A DNA stretch of 64,000 bases from Thermoanaerobacter kivui. Lineage in GTDB: Bacteria; Bacillota; Thermoanaerobacteria; Thermoanaerobacterales; Thermoanaerobacteraceae. This document shows, piece after piece, positions 8,440 through 17,300 of the stretch. Under the pieces are notes generated by a model that worked only from the letters and a program-made list of their open reading frames with translations, was not told where the DNA came from and did not search any database. The position numbers and the translations under genes are program-made. Positions within the stretch are counted from its first letter, which is position 1. Every line of letters begins with the position of its first letter. The stretch spans positions 273,501 through 337,500 of the forward strand of contig NZ_CP009170.1 of NCBI RefSeq assembly GCF_000763575.1. Reading direction: 5' to 3'.

Positions 8440-9543
8440 GTGGCATTGACACAGAGGGAAAAAGAGATATTGAGATTTATAAAGAAAAATCCAATGATTT
8501 CTCAAGAAGAATTAGCACAGCTTATGGGTATTAGCAGGTCAGCTGTTGCAGGGCACATAGCAAACCTCATGAAAAAGGGCTTTATATTAGGAAGAGGCTA
8601 TGTGGTGAGGGACTTTAAAGGTATTACTGTAATTGGAGGAGCAAATATAGATATAAAAGGTAAACCCTATTCAGAGCTTAAGCAGCATACTTCAAATCCG
8701 GGACACATAAACATAGCACCTGGTGGTGTAGGAAGAAATATTGCTCACAACCTTGCACAGCTTAGCTTACCTGTTACACTTTTGAGCGTTGTGGGTAATG
8801 ATGATGAAGGAAGAAGGCTTCTTGAGGAGACAAGGCAAGCAGGGGTAAATGTTGAACAGATTGTAATTTCAAACACAAGACGTACAGGCATATATCTTGC
8901 CATTCTTAATGCAATTGGCGATATGGATGTAGCTCTTTCAGGAATGGACATTTTAGAAGAGTTAAATATACAATATCTTGAGTCCAAGATGGAAGTTATA
9001 AAAAATAGTGAGATTGTAGTTTTTGATACAAATATTCCCAAAGACAGCATCAAATATATTGTGGAGTTTTGCTACAATAATAATATTCCTGTAGTGGCAG
9101 AGCCCGTTTCCATCGACAAAGCAAAAAAATTAATAGGTGTACTTGACAAAATCGATTATGTAACTCCAAATAAAGAAGAACTTGAATCGATATCTGGAGT
9201 TAAAATAGCAAATGATGAGGATATGAAAAAAGCAGTTAAATATTTAAGACAAAAAGGTGTCAAAAATGTCATAGTAACTTTAGGAGAAAGAGGGGTATAT
9301 ATTTCTTCAGAAGAAGTTGAAAAATTTATAGAACCATATCAAGCCGAAATTGTTGATGCTACAGGTGCAGGAGATGCTTTGACGGCTGGCTTGGTCTATG
9401 GTATTTTTAATGGCTATACTCTGGATGTATCGGCAAAACTTGGTCTTGCTGCGGCATCTTATACAATATCCTCACCTTATACAGTAAATCCATTTTTAAA
9501 TGAAAATCAATTAAAAAATATAGTAAAGGAGATTGTAAAATGA
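8440..9543 (+). CDS. psuK: PfkB-family sugar kinase with N-terminal HTH, probable pseudouridine kinase
   Basis: A 367-residue protein. Residues 1-60 form a winged HTH (TQREKEILRFIKKNPMISQE, then LAQLMGISRSAVAGHIANL). The rest is a PfkB ribokinase fold with GGANIDIKG, APGGVGRNIAHNLAQL and the catalytic GAGD motif (DATGAGDALTAG near residue 310). The GTG at 8440 is used, with GGGAG 9 nt upstream; the earlier in-frame ATG at 8401 would fall at the predicted transcript start. The gene overlaps psuG by 4 bp. PsuK phosphorylates pseudouridine and PsuG splits the product to uracil and ribose 5-phosphate. HTH-PfkB fusions of this type occur widely; whether the HTH binds DNA here is untested. Confidence 0.82.
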   Translation: MALTQREKEILRFIKKNPMISQEELAQLMGISRSAVAGHIANLMKKGFILGRGYVVRDFKGITVIGGANIDIKGKPYSELKQHTSNPGHINIAPGGVGRNIAHNLAQLSLPVTLLSVVGNDDEGRRLLEETRQAGVNVEQIVISNTRRTGIYLAILNAIGDMDVALSGMDILEELNIQYLESKMEVIKNSEIVVFDTNIPKDSIKYIVEFCYNNNIPVVAEPVSIDKAKKLIGVLDKIDYVTPNKEELESISGVKIANDEDMKKAVKYLRQKGVKNVIVTLGERGVYISSEEVEKFIEPYQAEIVDATGAGDALTAGLVYGIFNGYTLDVSAKLGLAAASYTISSPYTVNPFLNENQLKNIVKEIVK

Positions 9544-10463
9544 ATAAGTTTATTGATTTGTCAAAAGAAGTTAAAGAAGCAATGGAAGAAAGGAAGCCTG
9601 TTGTTGCCCTTGAGTCCACTATAATATCTCACGGAATGCCTTATCCTGAAAACATTGAGACGGCTAAAACTTTGGAGAATATTGTAAGAGAACATGGAGC
9701 TATACCTGCTACAATTGCCATTATAAATGGAAGAATAAAAATTGGATTAAGCGAAGAAAAACTCGAATTTATGGGAACTTCAAAAGAAATATTAAAAGCT
9801 AGCAGAAGAGATTTACCCGTAGTTTTAGCAAAAGGACTTAGTGCAGCCACTACAGTTTCCGCAACAATGATTTGTGCAAATCTTGCGGGCATAAAGATTT
9901 TTGTTACAGGAGGTATAGGAGGTGTCCACCGAGGAGCAGAACAAACATTTGATATATCTGCTGATTTACAAGAACTTGCAAATACAGACGTAGCAGTTGT
10001 ATGCGCAGGTGCAAAGGCAATACTTGACCTCCCACGTACTTTAGAGTACCTTGAAACCTTTGGGGTTCCTGTGGTAGGGTTTAAAACTTGGGAATTTCCA
10101 GCTTTTTATACAAGAGAAAGCGGACTTAAAGTTGATTATAAAGTTGATGACGAAATAGAGGCTGCAAAAATTATAAAGATAAAATGGGATTTAGGCTTAA
10201 AAGGTGGGGTTTTGATTGCAAATCCTATTCCAGAAGAATATGCCTTGGATAAGGCTTATATAGATAAAGCAATAGAAGATGCTCTTTATGAGGCAGAAAA
10301 ACGCAATATAAAAGGTAAAGAAATAACGCCTTTTTTGTTGGATAAAATAAAAGATTTGACACAAGGTGAAAGTTTAAAAGCTAATATTGAACTTGTCAAA
10401 AATAATGCCCATGTAGGTGCGAAAATTGCCATTGAATTAAATAAATTGTATAAAGAGGCGTAG
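9540..10463 (+). CDS. psuG: Pseudouridine-5'-phosphate glycosidase
   Basis: A 307-residue IndA/PsuG-family enzyme of typical length. Conserved blocks are VVALESTIISHGMPYPEN (active-site Glu), LAKGLSAATTVSATM (active-site Lys), VFVTGGIGGVHRG-type FVTGGIGGVHRGAEQTFDIS, and ILDLPRTLEYLETFGVPVVG. The ATG overlaps the psuK stop as ATGA, with GGAG upstream. It cleaves the C-C glycosidic bond of pseudouridine 5'-phosphate. The stop codon lies inside the left copy of the duplicated terminator that flanks the repeat element at 10474. Confidence 0.93.
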   Translation: MNKFIDLSKEVKEAMEERKPVVALESTIISHGMPYPENIETAKTLENIVREHGAIPATIAIINGRIKIGLSEEKLEFMGTSKEILKASRRDLPVVLAKGLSAATTVSATMICANLAGIKIFVTGGIGGVHRGAEQTFDISADLQELANTDVAVVCAGAKAILDLPRTLEYLETFGVPVVGFKTWEFPAFYTRESGLKVDYKVDDEIEAAKIIKIKWDLGLKGGVLIANPIPEEYALDKAYIDKAIEDALYEAEKRNIKGKEITPFLLDKIKDLTQGESLKANIELVKNNAHVGAKIAIELNKLYKEA

Positions 10464-10473
10464 TCTACTCTTT
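10452..10473 (+). terminator. Left, degenerate copy of the psuG terminator
   Basis: AAAGAGGCGTAGTCTACTCTTT overlaps the psuG stop. It matches the intact terminator at 10742-10763 at 17 of 22 positions. Only the outer AAAGAG/CTCTTT arms still pair well. Confidence 0.5.
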
Positions 10474-10741
10474 CAAACTGTAGACAAACTTTCGTAAGGG
10501 AGAGATTTTGCATAAGGAGCGACTTGTTACAAAGCGATAACAAAACTTAGCAAGACCGAGGGTGGAGGCAGGGCCGAAGCCATGGATGGCGGAGGCGGGC
10601 ACCTTAAGGCATGGATGCCGGTTGTGCCCGGTACCCTGCCGGAGCCTGAAGGTCGAGCTTTTAGTTTTGTCGCTTTGGAACATCGGAGCGACGATGCAAA
10701 ATATCTACTTTGAAAATTTTTTTAACTTTATCAACAAATTG
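10474..10741. repeat. Long-hairpin repeat element, copy 1 (268 bp)
   Basis: Non-coding and GC-richer than its surroundings. It begins CAAACTGTAGACAAAC and ends with the roughly inverted CAACAAATTG. The whole element folds on itself: ATTTTGCAT near the left end is repeated inverted near the right end, CAAAGCG...ACAAAACTTAGC pairs with its inverted counterpart near 10650-10676, GGCAGGG pairs with CCCTGCC, and a GGGCAC/GTGCCC stem encloses GGCA/TGCC. A second copy lies at 18926-19188. Short open frames across it are by-products of its composition. It is placed exactly between two copies of the psuG terminator. A MITE-like mobile element or a structured RNA are both possible. Confidence 0.75.
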
Positions 10742-10763
10742 AAAGAGGCGTAATCCGCCTCTT
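10742..10763. terminator. Intact terminator between the repeat element and tlp
   Basis: AAAGAGGCG / CGCCTCTT hairpin with a TAATC loop region. It also serves the leftward tlp gene, whose stop lies 5 nt away. Confidence 0.75.
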
Positions 10764-10767
10764 ATAC

Positions 10768-11025
10768 CTACTTTCTGTCGTTGTCGTGTACTTCATCTAT
10801 TATTTCTTCTCTCATGTTCTGTATACTTGTCAGCCTGTTTTTGTTTTTCTGTTTAATCCTTTCTATTTCTTCAGGAGAAAGTTCTTCTGCGTGTAATTTT
10901 AGGTAATCTTCTGCTTCTCTATAATTTTCTATAGTATCGTGTATCATCTGTTGCAATTTCTCTACATTATCTGAGCGGTCATCCGGCTTTGGAGGTTTTG
11001 TGTATTTATCATTTTCCTTTGCCAT
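10768..11025 (-). CDS. tlp: Small acid-soluble spore protein, Tlp family
   Basis: An 85-residue, highly charged protein. The Tlp core is KPPKPDDRSDNVEKLQQMIH, continuing into TIENYREAEDYL, with a C-terminal EIERIKQKNKNRLTSIQNMR. GGGGTGATG precedes the ATG. Tlp proteins accumulate in the forespore, so this gene argues for an endospore-forming host. The region upstream was checked for a sigma-G type promoter without a convincing match. Confidence 0.88.
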   Translation of the reverse strand: MAKENDKYTKPPKPDDRSDNVEKLQQMIHDTIENYREAEDYLKLHAEELSPEEIERIKQKNKNRLTSIQNMREEIIDEVHDNDRK

Positions 11026-11093
11026 AACATCACCCCAATTTTAAAATTTCTCATATTTATTTTGTTCATAAAGAATATTTATATGTATTGTAG

Positions 11094-11143
11094 AAAAAGC
11101 ATGTTTTTAAGTGCAGAAAATTTTAAAACATGCTTTTTGTTTT
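11094..11143 (+). terminator. Strong orphan hairpin-terminator in the tlp/pit divergent spacer
   Basis: AAAAAGCATGTTTT (11094-11107) pairs perfectly with AAAACATGCTTTTT (11125-11138) across a 17-nt loop, followed by GTTTTTT. No gene reads into it from the left on this strand: the neighbour tlp is transcribed away. It lies immediately upstream of the pit promoter. Confidence 0.6.
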
Positions 11144-11150
11144 TTAAAAT

Positions 11151-11179
11151 TTGAAGTACATGTAAATAACTTGTATAAT
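11151..11179 (+). promoter_or_regulatory. Sigma-A promoter of the pit operon
   Basis: TTGAAG (11151-11156), a 17-nt spacer and TATAAT (11174-11179). A long untranslated leader of about 57 nt would follow. Confidence 0.65.
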
Positions 11180-11242
11180 TGTGTTAAGTATTTGTGCGTA
11201 AAATAAAAGTTAAATATATACTTTTTTACTTGAGGTGATGTC

Positions 11243-12241
11243 ATGGATTTTTATTCTATCACAATCATAGTAATATTTTTTTATATATTTGTAACTGGTT
11301 TTCACGACGAAGGAAATCTTGTTGCTACTATTATATTTTCAAGGTCTATAGATGCAAAAAAAGCTTTTATTCTTGCAGCTGTTGCACAATTTTTGGGTAC
11401 AACAATAATAAGTACTAATGTCAGTCAAACAATGGCAAAGGATATTGTAAAATATGAGTATTTATTTAAAAGCGGTTCCACTATTAGTTTATTGATATTA
11501 TCCAGTTTAATAGGTGCCATGACATGGAACTTTATCACTTGGTATTTTGGAATACCTTCTAGTTCTTCTCACGCGTTAATTGGCGGAATGTTGGGACCTT
11601 TTGTCTTAGAATATGGTTTTAACTCAATAAATGTACAAGGTATACTATTTAGAGCTATTCTTCCGTTGTTTCTGTCTCCTATAATAGGATTTGTTACGGG
11701 ATATTTAGTAACATTTTTTTTATCAGAAATATTGAAAAATCAAACACCGGAAGCGAATAACGTGCTTAAAAAACTGCAATATTTTACTCTCTTTTTTCTT
11801 AATGCAGGACAGGGGTCAAATGATGCCCAAAAAGGAATGGGTTTAATCGTTATTTTAATGATGATAAAGGGGCAAACTCATAATTTTGAAGTACCTTTTA
11901 ACATAAAATACATGGCAGCTTTAATGATTTCTTTAGGACTTATATTAGGAGGATTTAGGATGATCAAAAGTGTAGGAACAAGAATATACAGAATAAAGCC
12001 TTTTCATTCCTTTAATGCACAGCTTTCTTCCCTTTTAGTTGTAAGTATAGCATCAATCATTGGTGCACCAATCAGCGGGACACAGTTAATTAACTCTTCG
12101 ATTTTAGGCATTGGGGCGAAAGAAAGGCCTACTGCTGTCAGATGGCAGTTTGCCAGAGGAATGATTATGGCGTGGTTCATAACAATTCCCGTTTCTTTTA
12201 TAATCTCTTATTTAATTTACGGTTTGACTAAACTTTTATGA
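11243..12241 (+). CDS. pit: PiT-family inorganic phosphate transporter
   Basis: A 332-residue membrane protein with about ten helices. Two inverted PiT signature repeats are visible: VTGFHDEGNLVATIIFSRSI near residue 20 and NAGQGSNDAQKGMGLI near residue 190. The motif WNFITWYFGIPSSSSHALIG follows the first repeat. These match phosphate:cation symporters. The first signature has DEGN where DxAN is usual. GAGGTGATG precedes the ATG. The next gene encodes its usual DUF47 partner, which supports a phosphate role, although divalent-metal phosphate or other anions cannot be excluded. Confidence 0.88.
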   Translation: MDFYSITIIVIFFYIFVTGFHDEGNLVATIIFSRSIDAKKAFILAAVAQFLGTTIISTNVSQTMAKDIVKYEYLFKSGSTISLLILSSLIGAMTWNFITWYFGIPSSSSHALIGGMLGPFVLEYGFNSINVQGILFRAILPLFLSPIIGFVTGYLVTFFLSEILKNQTPEANNVLKKLQYFTLFFLNAGQGSNDAQKGMGLIVILMMIKGQTHNFEVPFNIKYMAALMISLGLILGGFRMIKSVGTRIYRIKPFHSFNAQLSSLLVVSIASIIGAPISGTQLINSSILGIGAKERPTAVRWQFARGMIMAWFITIPVSFIISYLIYGLTKLL

Positions 12242-12255
12242 GGGAGGTGAAGAGA

Positions 12256-12870
12256 ATGAATGTATTTAAATGGTTATTTTCTAAAGAAATAGATTTCTAT
12301 AAATTACTAGAAGAACAATCAAAATTGACATTACAAGGAGTTTGTGCTCTTGAAAAATACATGATGACAGGGAATATAGAAGATGGGCATGAAGTAAATA
12401 AATTAGAAAAAATTGCGGACAGAAAAAGGGAAGCATTAGTAAATGAGCTCGACAAGACTTTTATAACTCCTTTTGACAGAGAAGATATTTTTCAATTGTC
12501 GAAGGCTATTGATGATATACTGGATTATTCCGATACTACTGTAAAGGAGATGGAAATGTACAAACTTAAACCGACTGAAGAGATATTGGAAATTGTTACG
12601 GTCATAAAAATAAGCACAGAATTTATACACAAATCTGTCTGTAATCTTAATAAAAATAAAAAAGAAGGTATGAAACAGGCATTAAAAGCTAAAAAATATG
12701 AAAATGAAGTGGAGAATTTATATAGAAAAAATTTAGCGAAATTGTTTGAAGAAGAAGATGTAAAATATATTTTAAAAATGAGGGAAATTTTCAGGCATTT
12801 AAGCAACTGTGCAGACAAAATAGACCTTGCAGGGGATATATTAGGGCATATTTATGTAAAGATGATGTAG
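12256..12870 (+). CDS. DUF47 / PhoU-like phosphate transport regulator
   Basis: A 204-residue, mostly helical cytoplasmic protein of the DUF47 (TIGR00153) family. It begins MNVFKWLFSKEIDFYKLLEE and carries the typical KLEKIADRKREALVNELDKT and REDIFQLSKAIDDILDY stretches. The ATG at 12256 is chosen because GGGAGGTGA lies 6 nt upstream; the earlier in-frame ATG at 12238 overlaps the pit stop and has no site. DUF47 proteins accompany PiT transporters and are thought to modulate them. A weak hairpin near 12888-12913 followed by T-rich sequence may end the unit. Confidence 0.87.
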   Translation: MNVFKWLFSKEIDFYKLLEEQSKLTLQGVCALEKYMMTGNIEDGHEVNKLEKIADRKREALVNELDKTFITPFDREDIFQLSKAIDDILDYSDTTVKEMEMYKLKPTEEILEIVTVIKISTEFIHKSVCNLNKNKKEGMKQALKAKKYENEVENLYRKNLAKLFEEEDVKYILKMREIFRHLSNCADKIDLAGDILGHIYVKMM

Positions 12871-13019
12871 AAGCTATAATTGCTTTTATGAAGGAGTCCT
12901 GCGGGTTCTTTTTATTTATATAGAAAAATTCCTTAGAAATCTTAATAATGATTAAGTGTTTTAAAGTGTATTATTTTTTGTCTTTTATGATAAAATGTAT
13001 CGTAAAGGTGGCGAAGGAT

Positions 13020-13649
13020 GTGAAAAGAATTGACAAAGTTTATAATTGTCTAAAGGAATTGTGCAATAAGCAATTCGCTGAAAAAAGAGAAGTAGTGGGA
13101 GTTTCAGCTATGGAAATTGCACATGCCCTTAATATACAAAGAACAAATGCTTCCAGCGATTTAAATACCCTTTTTAGAGAAGGAAAAGTCATAAAAGTTG
13201 AAGGTAAACCAGTTTTGTATAAGGTTAAAGAACTTGATATGGTTTCTGATGAAAGTGATATGGTAGTGAAAGATGTATTTGACAGCATAATAGGAGCTAA
13301 TTTAAGCCTTAAAAATGCCGTACAGCAAGCAAAAGCTGCTATAATTTATCCTCCTAATGGCCTTCATACACTTTTGCTTGGGGAGACGGGTACTGGCAAA
13401 TCCATGTTTGCAGAAGTCATGTATAGTTTCCCAAAAGAAATTGGGAGAATAAAAAGAAATGCTCCTTTTGTGACTTTTAACTGTGCTGACTATGCTAATA
13501 ATCCGCAACTTTTAATGTCACAACTGTTTGGAGTGAAAAAAGGAGCGTATACAGGTGCCGATAAGGATAGAATAGGCCTTGTTGAAAAAGCAGATGGTGG
13601 CATACTTTTTCTTGAAGAATTATCCGAAAACAATGGATTTGTTGATTAA
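13020..13649 (+). pseudogene. Truncated LevR-type sigma-54-dependent activator (N-terminal part only)
   Basis: 209 residues survive. An N-terminal HTH (about 1-70; SAMEIAHALNIQRTNASSDL) is followed by the start of an AAA+ sigma-54 interaction domain: Walker A GETGTGKS, the GAYTGA sigma-54 contact loop, and Walker B GGILFLEE. The frame then leaves the family and stops. Full-length LevR-type regulators are about 900 residues with PRD and EII-like domains, so about three quarters is missing. The GTG at 13020 follows AAAGGTGG. A clean terminator follows at once. The sequence upstream of the truncation is undamaged, so a short protein may still be made. It sits next to the mannitol operon, a common setting for PTS regulators. 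Confidence 0.78.
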
Positions 13650-13651
13650 TC

Positions 13652-13681
13652 ATAACCGGTTTTTTCGCCGGTTATTTTTTT
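13652..13681 (+). terminator. Terminator after the truncated activator
   Basis: ATAACCGG / CCGGTTAT hairpin followed by seven T residues. Confidence 0.8.
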
Positions 13682-13689
13682 ATCTTCAA

Positions 13690-13716
13690 TTTTGTCAAAG
13701 AAAACGAATGACAAAA
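13690..13716. promoter_or_regulatory. Inverted repeat, probable MtlR operator
   Basis: TTTTGTCA-N11-TGACAAAA is centred about 63 nt upstream of the predicted mtlA start. It resembles the TTGTCA/TGACAA half-sites described for MtlR of Gram-positive bacteria, and its position suits an activator. Confidence 0.6.
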
Positions 13717-13731
13717 CTGATTTTCTTTGAA

Positions 13732-13760
13732 TTGCATAAATGCATATAGGGGTTTACAAT
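13732..13760 (+). promoter_or_regulatory. Sigma-A promoter of the mtl operon
   Basis: TTGCAT (13732-13737), a 17-nt spacer and TACAAT (13755-13760). Confidence 0.65.
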
Positions 13761-13798
13761 AATTATAGAAGAATAAATGCAAAAAGGAGGTAAAACTT

Positions 13799-15235
13799 AT
13801 GCAAAATACTAATGCTCTCATAACTGGTGGCGGAAGTGTGAAAGCGAAGTTGCAAAAGCTTGGTGGCTTCTTGGCTGGCATGGTAATACCTAATATTGGT
13901 GCCTTTATAGCATGGGGACTTATTACTGCTTTCTTTATTCCAACAGGGTGGATTCCAAATGAACATTTGGCTAAACTTGTTGGACCTATGATAACTTATC
14001 TTTTACCAATTTTAATCGGTTATACAGGTGGTAAACTTGTATACGATGTAAGAGGTGGAGTGGTAGGAGCCATTGCAACAGCAGGTATCATAATCGGTTC
14101 ATCTATACCGATGTTTCTCGGTGCTATGCTGATGGGTCCTTTAGGAGGCTATGTTATTAAAAAATTTGACGAGCTTGTAGAGGGAAAAATCCCAGCAGGT
14201 TTTGAAATGCTTGTCAACAATTTCTCAGCAGGCATTTTAGGTGGTTTATTAGCGATTATAGCATTTCTTTTCATTGAACCTGTTGTAAACGGCATCTCAG
14301 TAGGGTTGGGCGCAGCAGCTCAATGGGTTACAAATAAAGGCTTATTACCGTTAATAGCGATTTTTATAGAACCAGGGAAGATATTGTTTTTGAATAACGC
14401 TATAAATCACGGTATATTGGCTCCTCTTGGAGTAGCAGAAGTTAAAGAGTTTGGAAAGTCAATATTCTTTTTGCTGGAAACTAATCCGGGTCCAGGTTTG
14501 GGAGTTTTGCTGGCATATTGGTTCTTTGGAAAAGGCGATGCAAAACAATCAGCTCCAGGTGCCATCATAATACACTTCTTTGGCGGAATACATGAAATAT
14601 ATTTCCCTTACGTTTTGATGAATCCATTACTACTCTTGGCAGTTATAGGTGGTGGAATGGCTGCAGACGCGACATTTGTTTTGACAAAAGCAGGGTTGGT
14701 AGCTACACCTTCACCTGGTAGTATATTTGCAGAGATAGCTATGGCACCAAAAGGCGGACTACTTCCTGTACTTGCAGGTATTACAGTTGGTGCTATTGTT
14801 TCCTTCCTCATAGCTTCTGTTATTGTAAAAAGGGCAAGTGAAGAAAGCATGAGTGCCGAAAGCATGACTTTTGCTCGCTCGATCGTTAGCGGACTTAAAG
14901 CGCAAAGCAAAGGACAAAAAGTTGAAGAAGTAAATCCTAGTGTACAAAAAATAGAAGGTATGCCTAAAATGATTGTTTTTGCTTGCGATGCTGGTATGGG
15001 TTCTTCAGCAATGGGAGAAACTATTTTAAAGAAAAAATTAAAAGAAGCAGGATTGGATATTGTAGTTAAGCATTCTGCTGTAAATCAAATACCAAAAGAG
15101 GCCGATGTTGTATTTACACAGGAAAACCTTGCAGAAAGAGCTTCTCAAGTTGTGCCCCATGCTAAAATTGTAACGGTCAAAAACTTTTTAGACAATACAG
15201 TCTATGATGAATTTGTAAAGAACCTTAAAAAATAA
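13799..15235 (+). CDS. mtlA: PTS mannitol-specific EIICB component
   Basis: A 478-residue PTS transporter. The EIIC membrane domain spans about residues 15-345 ([20 protein letters not shown] at the start; [18 protein letters not shown] late). The EIIB domain occupies about 385-478 with phospho-Cys396 in [14 protein letters not shown]. No EIIA domain is attached; that is supplied by mtlF. It imports and phosphorylates mannitol to mannitol 1-phosphate. AAAAGGAGG precedes the ATG. It is first in the operon mtlA-mtlR-mtlF-mtlD behind a promoter and an MtlR-like inverted repeat. Confidence 0.95.
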   Translation: MQNTNALITGGGSVKAKLQKLGGFLAGMVIPNIGAFIAWGLITAFFIPTGWIPNEHLAKLVGPMITYLLPILIGYTGGKLVYDVRGGVVGAIATAGIIIGSSIPMFLGAMLMGPLGGYVIKKFDELVEGKIPAGFEMLVNNFSAGILGGLLAIIAFLFIEPVVNGISVGLGAAAQWVTNKGLLPLIAIFIEPGKILFLNNAINHGILAPLGVAEVKEFGKSIFFLLETNPGPGLGVLLAYWFFGKGDAKQSAPGAIIIHFFGGIHEIYFPYVLMNPLLLLAVIGGGMAADATFVLTKAGLVATPSPGSIFAEIAMAPKGGLLPVLAGITVGAIVSFLIASVIVKRASEESMSAESMTFARSIVSGLKAQSKGQKVEEVNPSVQKIEGMPKMIVFACDAGMGSSAMGETILKKKLKEAGLDIVVKHSAVNQIPKEADVVFTQENLAERASQVVPHAKIVTVKNFLDNTVYDEFVKNLKK

Positions 15236-15245
15236 AATAAAATTT

Positions 15246-17300
15246 ATGGTGAAGAGTATGGAAGATCTAACTGTAAGACAAAAATTTATATTAAAAACTT
15301 TATTAGAGAAAGGTCCTTTCAATATAAAGGACCTTTCCAACCTTATGGATGTAAGTGAAAGAACTATTATGAGAGAAATAGCCTCTATAAACAATAATTT
15401 AAAAAAATATAAAGCTGTTATTATAGAGGACAATGGACAAATCATTTTAAAAGGAGAGGAAGAAGCGTTAGATAAAATCCATGCTTCTTTAGGCGCCATT
15501 CCTCTCCAATGGCTTTTAACTCCAGAGCAAAGGCAAATATTGATGACAATACAATTGTTGCTTTCAGAGGAACCTATAAAAGCTGCTTATTTTAGTTATC
15601 AATTTAATGTTGTAGAAGGAACTATAAGTCTCTATCTAGACAAAATAGAAGAATGGTTGAAAATGAGAAATTTATCTCTTATCAGAAGAAGAGGTTACGG
15701 GATTAAAGTAGAAGGAAGTGAATTAGATAAAAGAAATGCAATTGTGGAGCTGTTTTATAACTATAAACCCATAGAAGAACTTTTAGCTTTTGTCTATAAT
15801 GATGAAAAAGACAAATATGTATACACATTTTTTAGCACAGTTTTTGACAATGAGTTAGTTCAATTAGTGAAAAGAATTGTACAACAAATTAAAAATGTTA
15901 TACATGATCACTTATCTGACTTAAATTACTTTGGAATGTTTATACATTTACTTGTTTCTATTTACAGAACAAAAATAGACAAGCCAATACAACTTAACGA
16001 TGAATTTGTAAAGGACATTTTACTTTCTAATGAATTTATTTTCATGAAAGATGTAGAAAAAATATTGAAAGAAAATGAAATATATTTGCCAGATGCTGAA
16101 TTGGCATATTTGGCTATTCATTTAAGTCCCAAAAAATACGTTTATAAACAAAATAGATTTGAAGAACTTGGCATTTCTTTACAAGATTTATCAAAAGAGG
16201 TTGTGGAAGAAGTTTCTCGGCTTTTAAACATAAAGATAAATTGCGACGAACAACTTATTGTAGGGCTGTCACAGCATTTTGAACCTGCCCTTTATAGATT
16301 GACAATGGGACTTCAGACTACCAATCCATTAGTAGAAGAAATTAAAAATTACTATGGTGATTTGTTTAAAGCGGTAAATAGAGCTTGCAAGTTAATTTTT
16401 TCTAAATATAATCTTATGATACCTGAAGAAGAGATTGGTTATATTACAATGCATATTGGAGCTGCAATTGAAAGACAGCAAGCTTTATCAAAAAAACTGA
16501 GAGTTTTTGTTATATGTCCGAATGGAATGGGAACTGCGAGAATATTATCAGCTAAATTAAAAACTCTTTTTAGAGAAATTGATGCTATTGACATAGGGTC
16601 AATATGGGAGTATAAGAAAAAGAGTGATGACTATGACCTAATAATTTCTACAGTAAAGCTTGAAGATTTAAAAGATAATGTAATTGTGGTATCGCCTTTT
16701 TTGACAGAAGAAGATATTAAAAAGGTCGAAGAGTTTATAGAGAAATATGCAGTCAAGAAAGAAAAAGAATTGCCAGGGAATTTGCCGATGGTGAAAAAGA
16801 GACAAAACTTTGAAATAGCAGATGAAATACTTCGGAATTTGCAGTTGAAATACGTGGAAGCAAAAACTATTGCAGATTTAATAAAATTCATTGCAAAAGA
16901 TTTATATGATTTAATGCTTACTGAAGATGCAAAAGAAATAGAAGAGCTAATCTTTAAAAGGGAAGCCATGGGCAATGTTGTCATACCAAACACACACATT
17001 GCTTTAATTCATACAAGAAGTGACAAAATGGTAATGCCTTTTGTCGGCGTCTATAAACTAAAAACTCCATTGAAAATGAAAAGTGTTGGTTTTTCTTATG
17101 AAGAAGTAGATACTTTTCTTGTGATGTTAGCAAGGAAAACAGAAAGCAGTGAAATATTAGAGATGTTAGGTAAAATAAGTATTTCGCTAATTGAGGATAA
17201 AGCTTTTAATGAAATATTGAGGTTTGGTGATATTAAAGATATTAGAAATAGCTTAGTTAAAATACTAAATGATACACAGGAGGCTTTGGAGGATGAATAG
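15246..17300 (+). CDS. mtlR: Mannitol operon transcriptional activator MtlR (BglG/PRD family)
   Basis: A 684-residue multidomain regulator. N-terminal HTH domains (about 1-110; DLSNLMDVSERTIMREIASI) are followed by two PRD domains (about 180-410, with MHIGAAIERQ in the second), an EIIB-like domain (FVICPNGMGTARILSAKL, about 415-500) and an EIIA-like domain (about 535-680; VVIPNTHIALIHTRSDKM). Activity is expected to be set by phosphorylation of PRD, EIIB and EIIA residues according to mannitol flux. The operator candidate is at 13690-13716. It overlaps mtlF by 8 bp. Start at 15246 follows a short gap after mtlA; an ATG at 15258 is an alternative. Confidence 0.92.
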   Translation: MVKSMEDLTVRQKFILKTLLEKGPFNIKDLSNLMDVSERTIMREIASINNNLKKYKAVIIEDNGQIILKGEEEALDKIHASLGAIPLQWLLTPEQRQILMTIQLLLSEEPIKAAYFSYQFNVVEGTISLYLDKIEEWLKMRNLSLIRRRGYGIKVEGSELDKRNAIVELFYNYKPIEELLAFVYNDEKDKYVYTFFSTVFDNELVQLVKRIVQQIKNVIHDHLSDLNYFGMFIHLLVSIYRTKIDKPIQLNDEFVKDILLSNEFIFMKDVEKILKENEIYLPDAELAYLAIHLSPKKYVYKQNRFEELGISLQDLSKEVVEEVSRLLNIKINCDEQLIVGLSQHFEPALYRLTMGLQTTNPLVEEIKNYYGDLFKAVNRACKLIFSKYNLMIPEEEIGYITMHIGAAIERQQALSKKLRVFVICPNGMGTARILSAKLKTLFREIDAIDIGSIWEYKKKSDDYDLIISTVKLEDLKDNVIVVSPFLTEEDIKKVEEFIEKYAVKKEKELPGNLPMVKKRQNFEIADEILRNLQLKYVEAKTIADLIKFIAKDLYDLMLTEDAKEIEELIFKREAMGNVVIPNTHIALIHTRSDKMVMPFVGVYKLKTPLKMKSVGFSYEEVDTFLVMLARKTESSEILEMLGKISISLIEDKAFNEILRFGDIKDIRNSLVKILNDTQEALEDE

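Noticed and set aside
10562-10753. 63-codon open frame within repeat element copy 1
   Set aside because: It is not kept open in copy 2, has no ribosome binding site and lies across the helices of a structured repeat.
12888-12913. Hairpin after the DUF47 gene
   Set aside because: The stem needs several G-U pairs; a terminator is likely there but the sequence support is too weak for a separate feature.
13698-13740. Possible sigma-54 promoter upstream of mtlA, given the nearby truncated sigma-54 activator
   Set aside because: No GG-N10-GC element is present; a good TTGCAT-17-TACAAT promoter explains the region.
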